Counted from the stretch's first letter, positions 52,968 to 62,722 are shown. The stretch: DNA of 64,000 bases from Chitinophaga agrisoli (GCF_008386695.1 NZ_VUOC01000002.1:1-64000), one strand, 5' to 3'. Notes: generated by a model from the letters alone, not told the origin. Program-made: numbers and translations.

Positions 52968-54002
52968 TTGGGGTTGAGTGTTCAGCAACTACATATTACA
53001 GAACCTTTTACATTAGAATCCGGACAGGTATTACCGGAACTGCACATTGCCTACCATACCTATGGCGCCCTCAACCAGGACGCCAGCAACGTGGTATGGA
53101 TCTGCCACGCCCTCACTGCCAACTCAGATGTGGCGGACTGGTGGGCCGGTTTGATAGGCGAAGGCAGGGCCATAGACCCCGCCCGGCATTTTATCGTCTG
53201 CGCCAATATCCTGGGCTCCTGTTACGGTACCTCCGGGCCGCTTACCATCAATCCCCAAACGGGGCAACCCTGGTTCCAGACCTTTCCGCACGTAACCATC
53301 CGCGACATGGTACAAGCCCATATCCTGTTACGCCGCCACCTGGGCATTGAAAAGATCCATCTGCTCATAGGCGGGTCCATGGGCGGTTACCAGGTGCTGG
53401 AATGGGCATTGGCAGAACCGGCGCTGATAGAACGGCTTTTCCTGCTATGTACCGGCGCCTCCGAAAGCGCCTGGGGCATCGCCATCCACACCGCCCAGCG
53501 CCTGGCCATTGAGGCAGACAGCTCCTGGCAGGATCCCAGCGCCCAGGCCGGCCAGCGCGGTCTCAAAGCCGCCCGCGCCATTGGTATGCTTACCTACCGT
53601 AACTACCAGACCTTTGTACACACACAATCAGACCCGGATAAAGACAAAAAAGACGATTTCCGGGCCGCCTCCTATATTAACTACCAGGGCGATAAGCTGG
53701 TAAGCCGCTTTAACGCGCAAACCTACTGGCTGCTCACCAAAGCCATGGACAGCCACAATATTGCCCGTGGCCGCAACGCAGATATGGCTACCCTGTTGGC
53801 GGAGATCTCCCATCCCACCCTGCTGATGGGCATCACCAGCGATATCCTTTGTCCGCCGGAAGAACAGCTGTTCATGGAACGGCATCTTCCCCATGCTACC
53901 TACCACGAGATCGACTCTTCGTATGGGCATGACGGTTTCCTGATCGAATATGAGCAGATCGGGAAGATCCTGGAAGGCTGGCTGGAGAAAGTGGCGTTAT
54001 AA
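52968..54002 (+). CDS. metX: Homoserine O-acetyltransferase
   Basis: 344 residues, alpha/beta-hydrolase fold. Catalytic Ser in GGSMGGYQVLEWA, Asp in GITSDILCPPEEQ, His in SSYGHDGFLIEY. NILGSCYGTSGP matches the family. It activates homoserine for methionine synthesis; the product is used by the sulfhydrylase gene nearby. No ATG occurs between the upstream in-frame stop and the conserved ELHIAYHTYG, so the start is TTG at this position or the TTG six bases on. Divergent from osmC-metZ. A strong terminator follows. Confidence 0.92.
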   Translation: MGLSVQQLHITEPFTLESGQVLPELHIAYHTYGALNQDASNVVWICHALTANSDVADWWAGLIGEGRAIDPARHFIVCANILGSCYGTSGPLTINPQTGQPWFQTFPHVTIRDMVQAHILLRRHLGIEKIHLLIGGSMGGYQVLEWALAEPALIERLFLLCTGASESAWGIAIHTAQRLAIEADSSWQDPSAQAGQRGLKAARAIGMLTYRNYQTFVHTQSDPDKDKKDDFRAASYINYQGDKLVSRFNAQTYWLLTKAMDSHNIARGRNADMATLLAEISHPTLLMGITSDILCPPEEQLFMERHLPHATYHEIDSSYGHDGFLIEYEQIGKILEGWLEKVAL

Positions 54003-54007
54003 AATAT

Positions 54008-54047
54008 TAAAAAGGCCTTAACAGATGATCGTTAAGGCCTTTTTATT
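54008..54047. terminator. Bidirectional terminator between metX and the tail-fibre-like gene
   Basis: Perfect 14-bp stem AAAAAGGCCTTAAC / GTTAAGGCCTTTTT, with A and T runs on either side. Confidence 0.9.
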
Positions 54048-54065
54048 GGTATAAATATGTTAGGA

Positions 54066-55358
54066 TCAGTGTTGCTCCAGCTTTTCTATACGCTTTAACA
54101 GCTCATTGAGCTGATCTTCATTTTGCTTTTTCAGTGTTTCGTTCTCTTTTTTAAGATCGATGATATACAGTGTCAGCTCTTCCACCTTCTGCAGCAATTT
54201 TTTATCCATCTCTCCAAGATCCAGTTTGTCATCTTCTACATCTTTAGCAGAAGGTACGTCCGGCAGGTGTTTATTGGTTTTGATAAACGCCTCCAGGTCA
54301 TGTAAGGCAGGCAACTGATAACCAGGCTCAAACACAAAATCAGGCCAGCCCGGACCTGCTGTTACTTTAATTTTGCGGGCGCCAATAGTACCCTCTACCG
54401 CCAGCTTATAGCTACCCGGCGTGGCGGTGCCAATACCAACGTTACCATCAGAGCGGCGGATATAGAGCGCAGAGCCAATGGCGCTACCATCATCTCCCCT
54501 GCGTAGAATATCAAGGTCATATCCACCGTTGCCAGTCCCGGTTTCCGTATTCAAACCACGGATGATCCAGCGGAGCGTTTTGGAAGTGTTGGCCAGCTGA
54601 AAACCGCCGGTTCCCATGTCTGAATTGGATACCACACCATTTTCACCGGCAATTGGACCTGCCACATAGAGTTTTGTGGTAGCGGTAGTAGTACCGATGG
54701 CCACATTACCATTGGAGAGGATCCGCATCCGTTCGCTATACCCGGCAAGCGCTGTACGCTGGCCTATCACAAAATCAGGCGAAAACCCCGAAGTCGTGGA
54801 TACGCTCCCCCAGTAAGTGGTTTGGTTAACGCCACCGCTGCTAATGGTATTGCTGGACATAAACGCTCCCTTCAGATCACCGATGCCTGTGTTACTTAGC
54901 TGACTAAGAATACCAGCTGGCAATACCAACGTAGTAGAAGACGGATCGTAGCTATTTGGCGAAGTCTCCAGTACGTGCAGCTTATAGTTGGGAGCGTTAG
55001 TACCAATCCCCACATTGCCCGTTGCTGTTATACGCATTGCCTCATTAAGGCTGGCAGGGCCTCTGACAAAAAACTTCAATGCGGTCTGCCGGCCTGTAGC
55101 AATGGTTCTTTCCAGCTCTATTAAGCCCACATCTGTGCCGGACATATTGAATTTTATGCCGCCAACAGGCGTTAACAGATCAGCAGTATTAGTGATCTGC
55201 ATATAGGGCGGAATGTTGTCGTATAACTCAAGCTTTTGAGCGGGATTTGTAGTGCCTACTCCAGCACTGCCTGTAGCTTCTAATTTGTTCACGTTAGTTT
55301 GTGCTTTTGCATAAACAAGAGACAATGATGACATGATCACCAGAACATACTTTTTCAT
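54066..55358 (-). CDS. Tail-fibre-like secreted protein with GNVGIGT repeats and conserved C-terminal module
   Basis: 430 residues. Signal peptide (VLVIMSSLSLVYAKAQ), then irregular beta-repeats marked by G-N-V-[GA]-I-G-T (RITATGNVGIGTNAP, SNGNVAIGTTTATTKLYVAG, SDGNVGIGTATPGSYKLAVE), as in phage-tail-fibre-like and trimeric proteins. The C-terminus has the module IKVTAGPGWPDFVF then LPALHDLEAFIKTNKHLPDV, LGEMDKKLLQKVEELTLYII, and a long coiled coil (KKENETLKKQNEDQLNELLK). A related module closes another gene 5 kb away. Surface location is likely. No T9SS signal seen. Confidence 0.75.
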   Translation of the reverse strand: MKKYVLVIMSSLSLVYAKAQTNVNKLEATGSAGVGTTNPAQKLELYDNIPPYMQITNTADLLTPVGGIKFNMSGTDVGLIELERTIATGRQTALKFFVRGPASLNEAMRITATGNVGIGTNAPNYKLHVLETSPNSYDPSSTTLVLPAGILSQLSNTGIGDLKGAFMSSNTISSGGVNQTTYWGSVSTTSGFSPDFVIGQRTALAGYSERMRILSNGNVAIGTTTATTKLYVAGPIAGENGVVSNSDMGTGGFQLANTSKTLRWIIRGLNTETGTGNGGYDLDILRRGDDGSAIGSALYIRRSDGNVGIGTATPGSYKLAVEGTIGARKIKVTAGPGWPDFVFEPGYQLPALHDLEAFIKTNKHLPDVPSAKDVEDDKLDLGEMDKKLLQKVEELTLYIIDLKKENETLKKQNEDQLNELLKRIEKLEQH

Positions 55359-55383
55359 GGTATCGGGTTTAAAAATGCTTCTT

Positions 55384-56850
55384 CTAAAAATTATACCCCA
55401 GCCGTAATTTTATAGGGTCCGTCCGCGGTACATGCTGGTTATACAAAAAATCATACAGCAGGATAATATTCCCTTTCAGCTTACTGTTGATCTTATACTT
55501 CTTACTAATACCCAGCAACGCGCTGCCCTGCCAGTTACTGATATTACCCAGCTGGCCTACGTTCTGGAAATTGGTATTATAATTCTCTTCAAAACCGCCG
55601 TTCGCAAAAAAGGTGCCTTTCAGCTTCCAGTCCAGGAAAGAGCGTAACCCCATACCCTGGCTGGAGAACCTGATATCATTAAACCCGGTACCCATACCCA
55701 GTTTGTAAGCCGCGCCCAGGCCGGCGCTGCCATTCTTATGGAACTTATAGGCCACCTGCCCGGCAATATCACTGGTAGTAGGAAAGTATTGGGAAGAGCG
55801 CTGGAACTGCATATTACCGCCAAACTCCAGGCGTTGCAGAAAGCTTTTGGTCTTCATCTCATTCGGTTTGAAATCCGGCATATCAGCCGCATTGTCCACA
55901 TCCGGGAACTTGCTTTTCAGCTGGTCAAACTGTTCCCTGGCCTGCGACATCTGCTGGCTTACCGCCGCGCGGGCATCCGGTCCGCCCCCACCCAACCGCT
56001 GCTGTATAAGCTGTTCTACCTGGTTACGGGTTTGCAATCCTTCCAGGCTTTGGGCCACATCTGCACCCGCGCCGCCGGAGAGGTTAAACAGGCTGGCCAG
56101 CTGGGAATGCTTTTGCAGGAAATCGTTATAGGCCGGCAGTTTCTTTAAAGTTTCCAGGACTTTCTGTTCCGCTTTTTTCTTGTCTTTCAGCAGGTCTTTG
56201 TACTCCTTTAACTGCTGGCTATAGTAATAAGCCTCTTTGTTGATGTTCTGCAGGTCTTTGCCAAAGCCGGCATACTGGGCCAGCTGTTCTTTCAGCTGCT
56301 CCCGCCGCTCGCGGATATAGGCTTTGATCTCCTCTGCCTGTTGCAACCGGGATTGCAGGTCCTGTACGCTTTGAAGGGAACTGTTCAGCTTACCTTCCGC
56401 GCCGCCGGTAAGACCTTTGGCGCCTTTGAGAAATGATAAGGAGTTCTGCAGGGTATCCAGGTAACCGTTATAGTTAGCTCCCAGCGCAGCCGGGTTGTAT
56501 TTACCAGCTTTACCTTGCAGGCGGGCTTTAAGGCTGCCTAAAGAGTCAATGGACTTACTGAAGATGTTTTTAGCCGCAGCGGAATCGATCTTCGCCATTT
56601 TGGCCTGCATCTTTTTCTCCTGGCGGGATAGTTGGTCTAAAGCTTTCTGGGAGCGTTTGTCAACCTGCTGCTCCATTTTGCGGGATTTGGCAGTTACCTG
56701 TGACAGGTATTTATCCGGCACCTGGGCTACCGCACGGGCGGTGCTGTCTGCCTGTTGGAGGGGGCATTGAGTGGTGCTGTCAGCGGTTTGGGCATTTACC
56801 GTACCCATCTTAAAGAACAATACCAGGATAAATAAACAGATGTAACGCAT
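55384..56850 (-). CDS. Coiled-coil protein with C-terminal beta-barrel-like domain
   Basis: 488 residues from MRYICLFILVLFF; a signal peptide ends VNAQ. Residues about 50-290 are helical and very rich in Lys/Gln/Glu, with long heptad-like stretches (SRKMEQQVDKRSQKALDQLS, LKARLQGKAG, EEIKAYIRERREQLKEQLAQ). About 325-488 are beta-strand-like (EFGGNMQFQRSS, GQVAYKFHKNGSAGLGAAYK, LRSFLDWKLKGTFFANGGFE) and end IKLRLGYNF, a typical outer-membrane barrel terminus. Together this suggests a periplasm-spanning coiled coil with a barrel anchor. Adjacent to the RHS gene on the same strand (about 180 bases apart), so a role in handling the RHS protein is possible. Confidence 0.7.
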   Translation of the reverse strand: MRYICLFILVLFFKMGTVNAQTADSTTQCPLQQADSTARAVAQVPDKYLSQVTAKSRKMEQQVDKRSQKALDQLSRQEKKMQAKMAKIDSAAAKNIFSKSIDSLGSLKARLQGKAGKYNPAALGANYNGYLDTLQNSLSFLKGAKGLTGGAEGKLNSSLQSVQDLQSRLQQAEEIKAYIRERREQLKEQLAQYAGFGKDLQNINKEAYYYSQQLKEYKDLLKDKKKAEQKVLETLKKLPAYNDFLQKHSQLASLFNLSGGAGADVAQSLEGLQTRNQVEQLIQQRLGGGGPDARAAVSQQMSQAREQFDQLKSKFPDVDNAADMPDFKPNEMKTKSFLQRLEFGGNMQFQRSSQYFPTTSDIAGQVAYKFHKNGSAGLGAAYKLGMGTGFNDIRFSSQGMGLRSFLDWKLKGTFFANGGFEENYNTNFQNVGQLGNISNWQGSALLGISKKYKINSKLKGNIILLYDFLYNQHVPRTDPIKLRLGYNF

Positions 56851-57031
56851 AGGGATCGGGTTAAACACGTTTGTGGGCGTAAGATACTGAATCTTAGCAT
56901 TTTTTAGGCATAAGTTGATCAGATATCATTCGAAGTGATGCGGAGAATTAATGGCGATTAGTACTGGACCATTGATTCCCCGCAATATTAATAATTTGTT
57001 TTTTTATTAGTCTTCTCACATGCAGCACAAC

Positions 57032-60000
57032 CTACTGTGTTATCGGTTTCTGGTATTGATAGTCATACTGTTTAAGTATACTCCCATTTTGATCCCTTTC
57101 TGTCTGCAGGCGGCCATAAGCATCATAATCATAGGAATACTTCTGATTACGGTTATCCCGCATGCTGATTACCCCTACCAGCGGATCAAATACATAGGTG
57201 GCAATAGCGGCATCCTTAAGCCGGGCATCTGACCGCAACGCGACAACAAAAGCCTCTGCTTCTGCCGGTGTGGGATTCTTTACTGCAAAATCCGTTATGG
57301 CAGTCGCCCCAAGAACGGCTTGCACAGTAGCGTAATCTGCATTCCGGATCTCCGCCACCGGGAACTGGTTGGCATAACTCCATATGTATATGGTATTGAT
57401 GCTGTTTTCTACTTTGATCTGTTGCACGGTTTTACCGTTTATATTGTAAAAAACAGACTCTTTTCTTTCGTATAATGGTGGAACGGTAGCCGCCGCAGTA
57501 TAAGCTACGGGCGTTACAGGCGCCGGGGTGGACAGCTGGTACCGCTCGGTTATCCCTCCAAAATCATTATATTTTAAAATACTGCCGGCAATAGATTTGC
57601 CGCTTATATGCGTTTCCTGTTGCACCGGCAGGGATAACATATTCTGGCTTATCAGTGATGTATAGTCCAGGTCCCCGGTATACTTGTAAATGGTCTCTGT
57701 AGCTTCAGACTTGCTGTTGGTGGACGATTCCTTACTCAGATCGTTATTCTCGTTGTACTGATAATCAATTTTTGTCACCAAAGAATCTGCGCCATCTGTA
57801 TAGTCACCGGTTATTTCACTGGTTTTTACATACTTCCCACAAGAAACATAATAATTGTAATAAAGAAAGCGGTGAGGATTCTTATCTAAATAAAACCATA
57901 TGTTGGAGGTGGTAGAAATCAGAGAACCATGGTGGATATCAGGCTCGTAGTCCCATATTTTCAAGGTCTTGATCTTTTTCACCGGTAGTTCTTTATAATC
58001 GTACCGCACGTCCTTAACAGGTTTATAAACGCCGTTTTCGTACTTATACTGGATGGTCTGTAATAGCAAAGGCTGTTGTTTCCACTCCGGATAATAGACG
58101 GTATTGTAGGGATACTTAAAACCGGATTTAGGCTCAAAATCTCCGGTGCTCCTGCTAAAGAAATAGTCAGTACGTCCGTTGGACTCCCCCGTCTGATAAG
58201 ATGTCCGCTTTTCTATCACGCGGAAATAATTCACCGGGCAGCCTGCGTTAGCCCCCAATTCCACCTGACTGTCTGATGTGAACCAAAGCAGATTTTTAAG
58301 AGATTTTATCGATATTTCCCGGTACAGTAGCGGGTAATTGTAGTAATTTTTTCCGGGCTCAGTGATAAGGGTACCAATGCCTACATTATACCTGGTATCT
58401 CCGTATTCATATTTCCGCTGGGAAACAGGAGCTCCGTTCATATCAAAATTAGTGATGGTCTTCACGCGCAAACCACCTGCCGGCTCCGGGTTAATCTGCT
58501 GGATAGGCGCTGTTACCCAATAATTGTACGTGATGCCCATTTCGATATATGGGGTATTACAAGGACTTGTGTTGCAACCTGTTACACCATTTGTATTGGC
58601 CTCCAGTTTAAACCGGTCTCCTTCGCTGATGGTGATAGATTGGTTCACTGTCTTCCGCTGGTCTTTTTCACTGGGTGTTTGCGTAAAGGTGAAATCAACA
58701 CCGGTGGTTGAACTGGTTATCCTTGCCGTCATAGATTGTCCCATGGGCGTTATCTTGTAATCGCTGAATGCAACATATACATTAGCGGCGGATATATTAG
58801 AAGCCCCCAGGTCTTCCGAGATCTGGACATCCAATGAGTTATTCTGCGGCACCCCGTCCAGGAACCCAATAGCATCACATTCTGAAGATGCCGTACGGGC
58901 AAATACCTTAAATGTCTGGGATTGCTGTACTTTATTACCTGCCTGGTCGGCTGTCAAATAGTAGTTAGGTTCAAACTCATAAGTAGTATACCCCCCGGTG
59001 GGATAAGTGATCTTATTCAGCACGGCCGCTTTCATATAATTAAAATCAGAGCGCCTGTTATCACCCACATATTGTGGTAACCCATTAAAGTCATCCGTAA
59101 AAAAAATCTGAGGGATCAAAGTCGAATTAGCCTTACCGTTAGGATACCCCCAGAAATCCTGTGCTGTCGTGTTTCTGGGAGGCAACGCAGCAGCATCATA
59201 CTCAAATTTATAATCATTTACGAATGCATTGTTCCGGTCATAGAACGCTACTCCATTTAATTTAAGGCTTTTTTTGCGGTAATCGAGTATTGGCCGGTTA
59301 TTCAGCGCCACACCCGCCGCTGTCCTGCTAAAGTAATCTCCGTTTTGAAATACCACTTTCCTTATAACGTTGCGTTTGGCATCATACACAATAAAGCCTG
59401 TGATCCGGGTCAAACTTAATGAACTACTTTCCGCCGGTTCTACATCAGTACGGTCATTGGCGCTGGTAAACTCAACAGAGCCATTCTTGAATAAGATCTT
59501 ATCCGGTATCTGCATGTTTTCAATACTGGTAGTAAGACTGGTGAAACTGGAGCCATCGAAATTTTGTCCATCATCATCTATGGCGCTTGTAAATCCTGCA
59601 CGTAAAAGATAGCGGGCGCAATTGATCACCTTTTGATACCCATACAAGGCCGTTTTATATTTAAAAGAGATCGTATCCGAATAATCCGCTGAGATAATTT
59701 CAGTCAGATGATAGCTGGATGCATAAGTCGGACTAGTGTATGGATTCCCGGTTCCGGAATTACTATCCGTGGTGACGGTACTGGTAGAAGTCCTTTCAAA
59801 AGCAGGTGTGCCATCAAGCGCTTTACCAAACCTGTAAAAATTACCTTTTGTATCTTTTACAACGATTGTGCTCGTTAACAGGTTAACATTGTATGAGTTA
59901 GCCTCCTGATTCATGCTTACAAATTTGCCCGTGTTATCCAGGCTAAACGCATCGCTAAAACCAGCCGCATTTACGTTAAAGATATCCGGTTCTTTATCAA

Positions 60001-60460
60001 AGCTATTAAACGATGTCGCCAGGTCATCACTGTTCCCAACAGTACCCGCTCCATCCAGGTGGTCTATTGAGTTATAGTCCGGCAAGATCTTCCCGTTGGA
60101 CAGGAAACCCCAGGTACCATCATCCGGCTTGTCCCCCAGGATACGTGTAACCAGGCCTCCTGCATTCAGCACCCATCCCAAACCAACAAAGGAAGATTCC
60201 TGGTCCACCTTTATACCACTTGCATGGTACGATACAGAAATAGGCAGCTCTAATTTGCTCCCCTTGACCGTATACAAAGGAATATCAATCGCCGGTACAC
60301 CCGTAGATAGTGATACCGGATATTCGCCATATTGTCCAAGGCCTGTAACATGTGGAGTGTGATAAGTGTAACGGGGCAATTCCAATCCTGGCTTTTGCGA
60401 AAAAACACTCTTGCATAAAAGCATACCGGCTATTATGCACCATAATAATCTCATATTCAT
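57032..60460 (-). CDS. RHS/YD-repeat-like secreted protein
   Basis: 1142 residues. A signal peptide (LLWCIIAGMLLCKSVFSQ) precedes an N-terminal segment typical of Bacteroidota RHS-like proteins (GEYPVSLSTGVPAIDIPLYT, LPISVSYHASGIKVDQESSF, VGLGWVLNAGGLVTRIL). The body carries many Y/D-rich beta stretches (RYDYKELPVK, KIDYQYNENNDLSKESSTNS, ILKYNDFGGITERYQL). It ends YDYDAYGRLQTERDQNGSIL plus a short Y-rich tail. There is no polymorphic toxin domain or immunity gene after the last repeat, so this is not a canonical contact-dependent toxin, unless the effector is elsewhere. Probably extracellular. Confidence 0.75.
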   Translation of the reverse strand: MNMRLLWCIIAGMLLCKSVFSQKPGLELPRYTYHTPHVTGLGQYGEYPVSLSTGVPAIDIPLYTVKGSKLELPISVSYHASGIKVDQESSFVGLGWVLNAGGLVTRILGDKPDDGTWGFLSNGKILPDYNSIDHLDGAGTVGNSDDLATSFNSFDKEPDIFNVNAAGFSDAFSLDNTGKFVSMNQEANSYNVNLLTSTIVVKDTKGNFYRFGKALDGTPAFERTSTSTVTTDSNSGTGNPYTSPTYASSYHLTEIISADYSDTISFKYKTALYGYQKVINCARYLLRAGFTSAIDDDGQNFDGSSFTSLTTSIENMQIPDKILFKNGSVEFTSANDRTDVEPAESSSLSLTRITGFIVYDAKRNVIRKVVFQNGDYFSRTAAGVALNNRPILDYRKKSLKLNGVAFYDRNNAFVNDYKFEYDAAALPPRNTTAQDFWGYPNGKANSTLIPQIFFTDDFNGLPQYVGDNRRSDFNYMKAAVLNKITYPTGGYTTYEFEPNYYLTADQAGNKVQQSQTFKVFARTASSECDAIGFLDGVPQNNSLDVQISEDLGASNISAANVYVAFSDYKITPMGQSMTARITSSTTGVDFTFTQTPSEKDQRKTVNQSITISEGDRFKLEANTNGVTGCNTSPCNTPYIEMGITYNYWVTAPIQQINPEPAGGLRVKTITNFDMNGAPVSQRKYEYGDTRYNVGIGTLITEPGKNYYNYPLLYREISIKSLKNLLWFTSDSQVELGANAGCPVNYFRVIEKRTSYQTGESNGRTDYFFSRSTGDFEPKSGFKYPYNTVYYPEWKQQPLLLQTIQYKYENGVYKPVKDVRYDYKELPVKKIKTLKIWDYEPDIHHGSLISTTSNIWFYLDKNPHRFLYYNYYVSCGKYVKTSEITGDYTDGADSLVTKIDYQYNENNDLSKESSTNSKSEATETIYKYTGDLDYTSLISQNMLSLPVQQETHISGKSIAGSILKYNDFGGITERYQLSTPAPVTPVAYTAAATVPPLYERKESVFYNINGKTVQQIKVENSINTIYIWSYANQFPVAEIRNADYATVQAVLGATAITDFAVKNPTPAEAEAFVVALRSDARLKDAAIATYVFDPLVGVISMRDNRNQKYSYDYDAYGRLQTERDQNGSILKQYDYQYQKPITQ

Positions 60461-60602
60461 GGTATTTCTTTAAATATTCGAGTCAATTTAATGTATGTCG
60501 CTACCTCGCCCAAAGAATAGCCATTTTGTAGGTATCAGGAATAATTTTTTAAGTGTATTTTTATTTCAAGTATTGTAAAATGATAACACGGGCGCCGGTT
60601 AG

Positions 60603-60932
60603 TCATCTTGTGTTTGAAGAAACCGCTAACACCTCTCCATAAAAATCGTGAGAAGTATCAATCCTATATTTCACACCAGATCTACCTTTATTATCATAAT
60701 AATAAGTAGTAGACAACCACTGATCTGTACCTAATACCCTGACTTTTACACCAGTTGCAAGGCCTCTTGTCATATTAGTGAAAGAGGTTCCCCTTTCCGC
60801 ATAAGGCATGCTCCCATTTTGAGCATCATTGATTGCTTGCACCTTGCTGGTATCTGCTGTCCGGGTAGCCAATGCACCACAGGATTTTTCATTATTGATT
60901 AAACTGTTCCAGATACTGACCGCTAAACTGTT
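60603..60932 (-). pseudogene. Fragment of an RHS-family protein
   Basis: From right after the previous stop the frame runs NSLAVSIWNSLINNEKSCGA, then LATRTADTSKVQAINDAQNG and SFTNMTRGLATGVKVRVLGT DQWLSTTYYYDNKGR, then SHDFYGEVLAVSSNTR and a stop. The middle is characteristic of an internal RHS module in large Bacteroidota RHS proteins, but there is no signal peptide, no plausible ATG near it and no RHS repeats after it. It looks like a stranded remnant of a second, deleted RHS gene. It lies upstream of the complete RHS gene on the same strand. Confidence 0.6.
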
Positions 60933-61793
60933 TCAAAATCCGTCATCCGTTTTCTCCAGCATTTTTACCCGGGCATCCAACTCCCCAATCGTTTTCTGCT
61001 GCTGGATAATATACAACGTCAACTCCTCCACCTTCTTTAACAGCTGCTTATTCATCTCCCCCAGGTCTACCCCATCCTTCTCCAGCTCTGCCGCCGTAGG
61101 CACCTCCGGCAAATGCCGGTTCGCCTTAACATAATTCTCCAGCTCTCCCAACGCTGGCAATCTATACTCCGGCGCAAACACAAAATCAGGCCAGCCCGGA
61201 CCAGCTGTTACTTTCACTCTACGGGCGCCAATAGACCCTTCTACCGTCAGCTTATGAGCACCGGTAGTAGTCCCGCCTATGGCCACGCTTCCCTGTATAG
61301 TAACAGGATCCAAACTGGTAAAGGTCTGCACATCCGTTACATTCTCATCATGCACCAGCTGCAAGGTTTCTCCCTGCGCATATCCTGTAAACGAAAAATA
61401 AAACAGCATAGCGTTATTATTGATAGTAACCGCCAGGTATCTTACCCCGTTGTACGTTAGTGTAACCAGGTAAGCAGGCTCATTATAGCTGATAATACTA
61501 CCCCGGGTGGTCAGATAGGCACTGGAGGTATTCACTTCTACCGTCCACTTACGATTGGAGCGAGTATCATTGCCCCTTATAGCGCTAATCTTACCCATCA
61601 CATGATGGTCGTCCAGTGCGGTGGTGGTATAAGCTTCATGCAGTAACAGGTAATTGACGCCCTGGGCGTCCTCCGACTGGCCGGCAATGGCCCTGTTGGT
61701 GTAATACGGGTGGGCAATTTGAGCTTTCGTTACAATTATGGCAACAAACTGTAAGCTCAATGTTAACAAAAAGGAAAAATAGACACTCTTCAT
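60933..61793 (-). CDS. Secreted protein with the conserved tail-fibre-like C-terminal module
   Basis: 286 residues with a signal peptide (LLTLSLQFVAIIVTKAQ). The first ~170 residues form a beta-rich, non-repetitive head (NYLLLHEAYTTTALDDHHVM, GVRYLAVTINNNAMLFYFSF). Then comes VTIQGSVAIGGTTTGAHKLT VEGSIGARRVKVTAGPGWPD and the LPALGELENYVKANRHLPEV module, and a coiled coil KKVEELTLYIIQQQKTIGEL. The C-terminal ~90 residues match the other tail-fibre-like protein at about 60-70% identity by eye, while the heads differ. Likely a surface-exposed protein whose module is a chaperone or trimerisation unit. Its stop is directly followed by the RHS fragment. Confidence 0.7.
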   Translation of the reverse strand: MKSVYFSFLLTLSLQFVAIIVTKAQIAHPYYTNRAIAGQSEDAQGVNYLLLHEAYTTTALDDHHVMGKISAIRGNDTRSNRKWTVEVNTSSAYLTTRGSIISYNEPAYLVTLTYNGVRYLAVTINNNAMLFYFSFTGYAQGETLQLVHDENVTDVQTFTSLDPVTIQGSVAIGGTTTGAHKLTVEGSIGARRVKVTAGPGWPDFVFAPEYRLPALGELENYVKANRHLPEVPTAAELEKDGVDLGEMNKQLLKKVEELTLYIIQQQKTIGELDARVKMLEKTDDGF

Positions 61794-62005
61794 GTTTATA
61801 GGGATTTAAATTCTTTCTCCAATAAGAAAGCAGTCGCTGTCCTTAAATTTATATTCGCATTATATGCCGGAAATTGCGGTATTGTACTCCTCCAGGCACA
61901 AACAATAACAAGTATGACAACCAGGGTGCGCTATACTAATTATACATATAGGGAACGGGTCCAAACTTTCGGGCACAAAATAAATTGCATTTCTGAGGTT
62001 TAAAA

Positions 62006-62506
62006 CTACATTTTTGTGTTACGCGGAAAATCAGGAATAACCTCCTTCTCATACCAGATCTTATATCGCTTATCCCCTATTACGTTATTGATCACATTAA
62101 AAAGCCCCTTCATCTCTTCCAGGTAAACATTAGAGAGCAGGATCGTCTTATCCTTTGTCCCTATCTGCAACCTCACCCCTTTCTGATTACCATCTTCAAC
62201 AGCGTGATTAATATATTCAGCCCTTAACGTGTCAATATTCATTGAAGAAAGATAATCCTCCATTTCCGCCCGCTCTACAGCCGTCAGGTTACGCCGCAGT
62301 AACACGGAATCATGCCCGCCTACCAATCCATCAATAAAACTAACCGATAGGCTGTCATTGCTGATGTGATAATCCATACTATAAGCGCGGGATGAATGGG
62401 CATCCCATATATCAACGGTATATGCAACAGGCGGCCGCCTGTCCTTGCAGGCGCCGCATAATACCGCACAAATTATAATGATCCATCCAGCTTTGATACT
62501 ATTCAT
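62006..62506 (-). CDS. Small lipoprotein, function unknown
   Basis: 166 residues with lipobox L-C-G-A-C (Cys20) after MNSIKAGWIIIICAVLCGAC. The mature part has alternating strands (YTVDIWDAHSSRAYSMDYHI, DSLSVSFIDGLVGGHDSVLL), the conserved-looking RRNLTAVERAEMEDYLSSMN and a C-terminal IWYEKEVIPDFPR. No domain recognised. No terminator nearby. AT-rich flanks. Confidence 0.65.
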   Translation of the reverse strand: MNSIKAGWIIIICAVLCGACKDRRPPVAYTVDIWDAHSSRAYSMDYHISNDSLSVSFIDGLVGGHDSVLLRRNLTAVERAEMEDYLSSMNIDTLRAEYINHAVEDGNQKGVRLQIGTKDKTILLSNVYLEEMKGLFNVINNVIGDKRYKIWYEKEVIPDFPRNTKM

Positions 62507-62722
62507 ATGCTTTTTGCTGCTACCTATATCTCCAAATGGCCTTCCAATATTGGCAATAAAATAAAATAATCACCACCCCACATAACAAGTTCCTTCAAAA
62601 TTTAACGGCCGAAAATAGCCCTCTTTTGCCTATGCTACCAAAAAAATCCTTAACTTCCTTACTGACAGGTTTTTACCCTTAAGAGCAGCTTTGTAATTGG
62701 TCATTTCCTTTATAATAAAAAA

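Noticed and set aside
57032-60460. RHS protein as a polymorphic toxin with immunity gene
   Set aside because: The protein ends at the last YD-like repeat without a variable toxin domain, and the next gene is not immunity-like.
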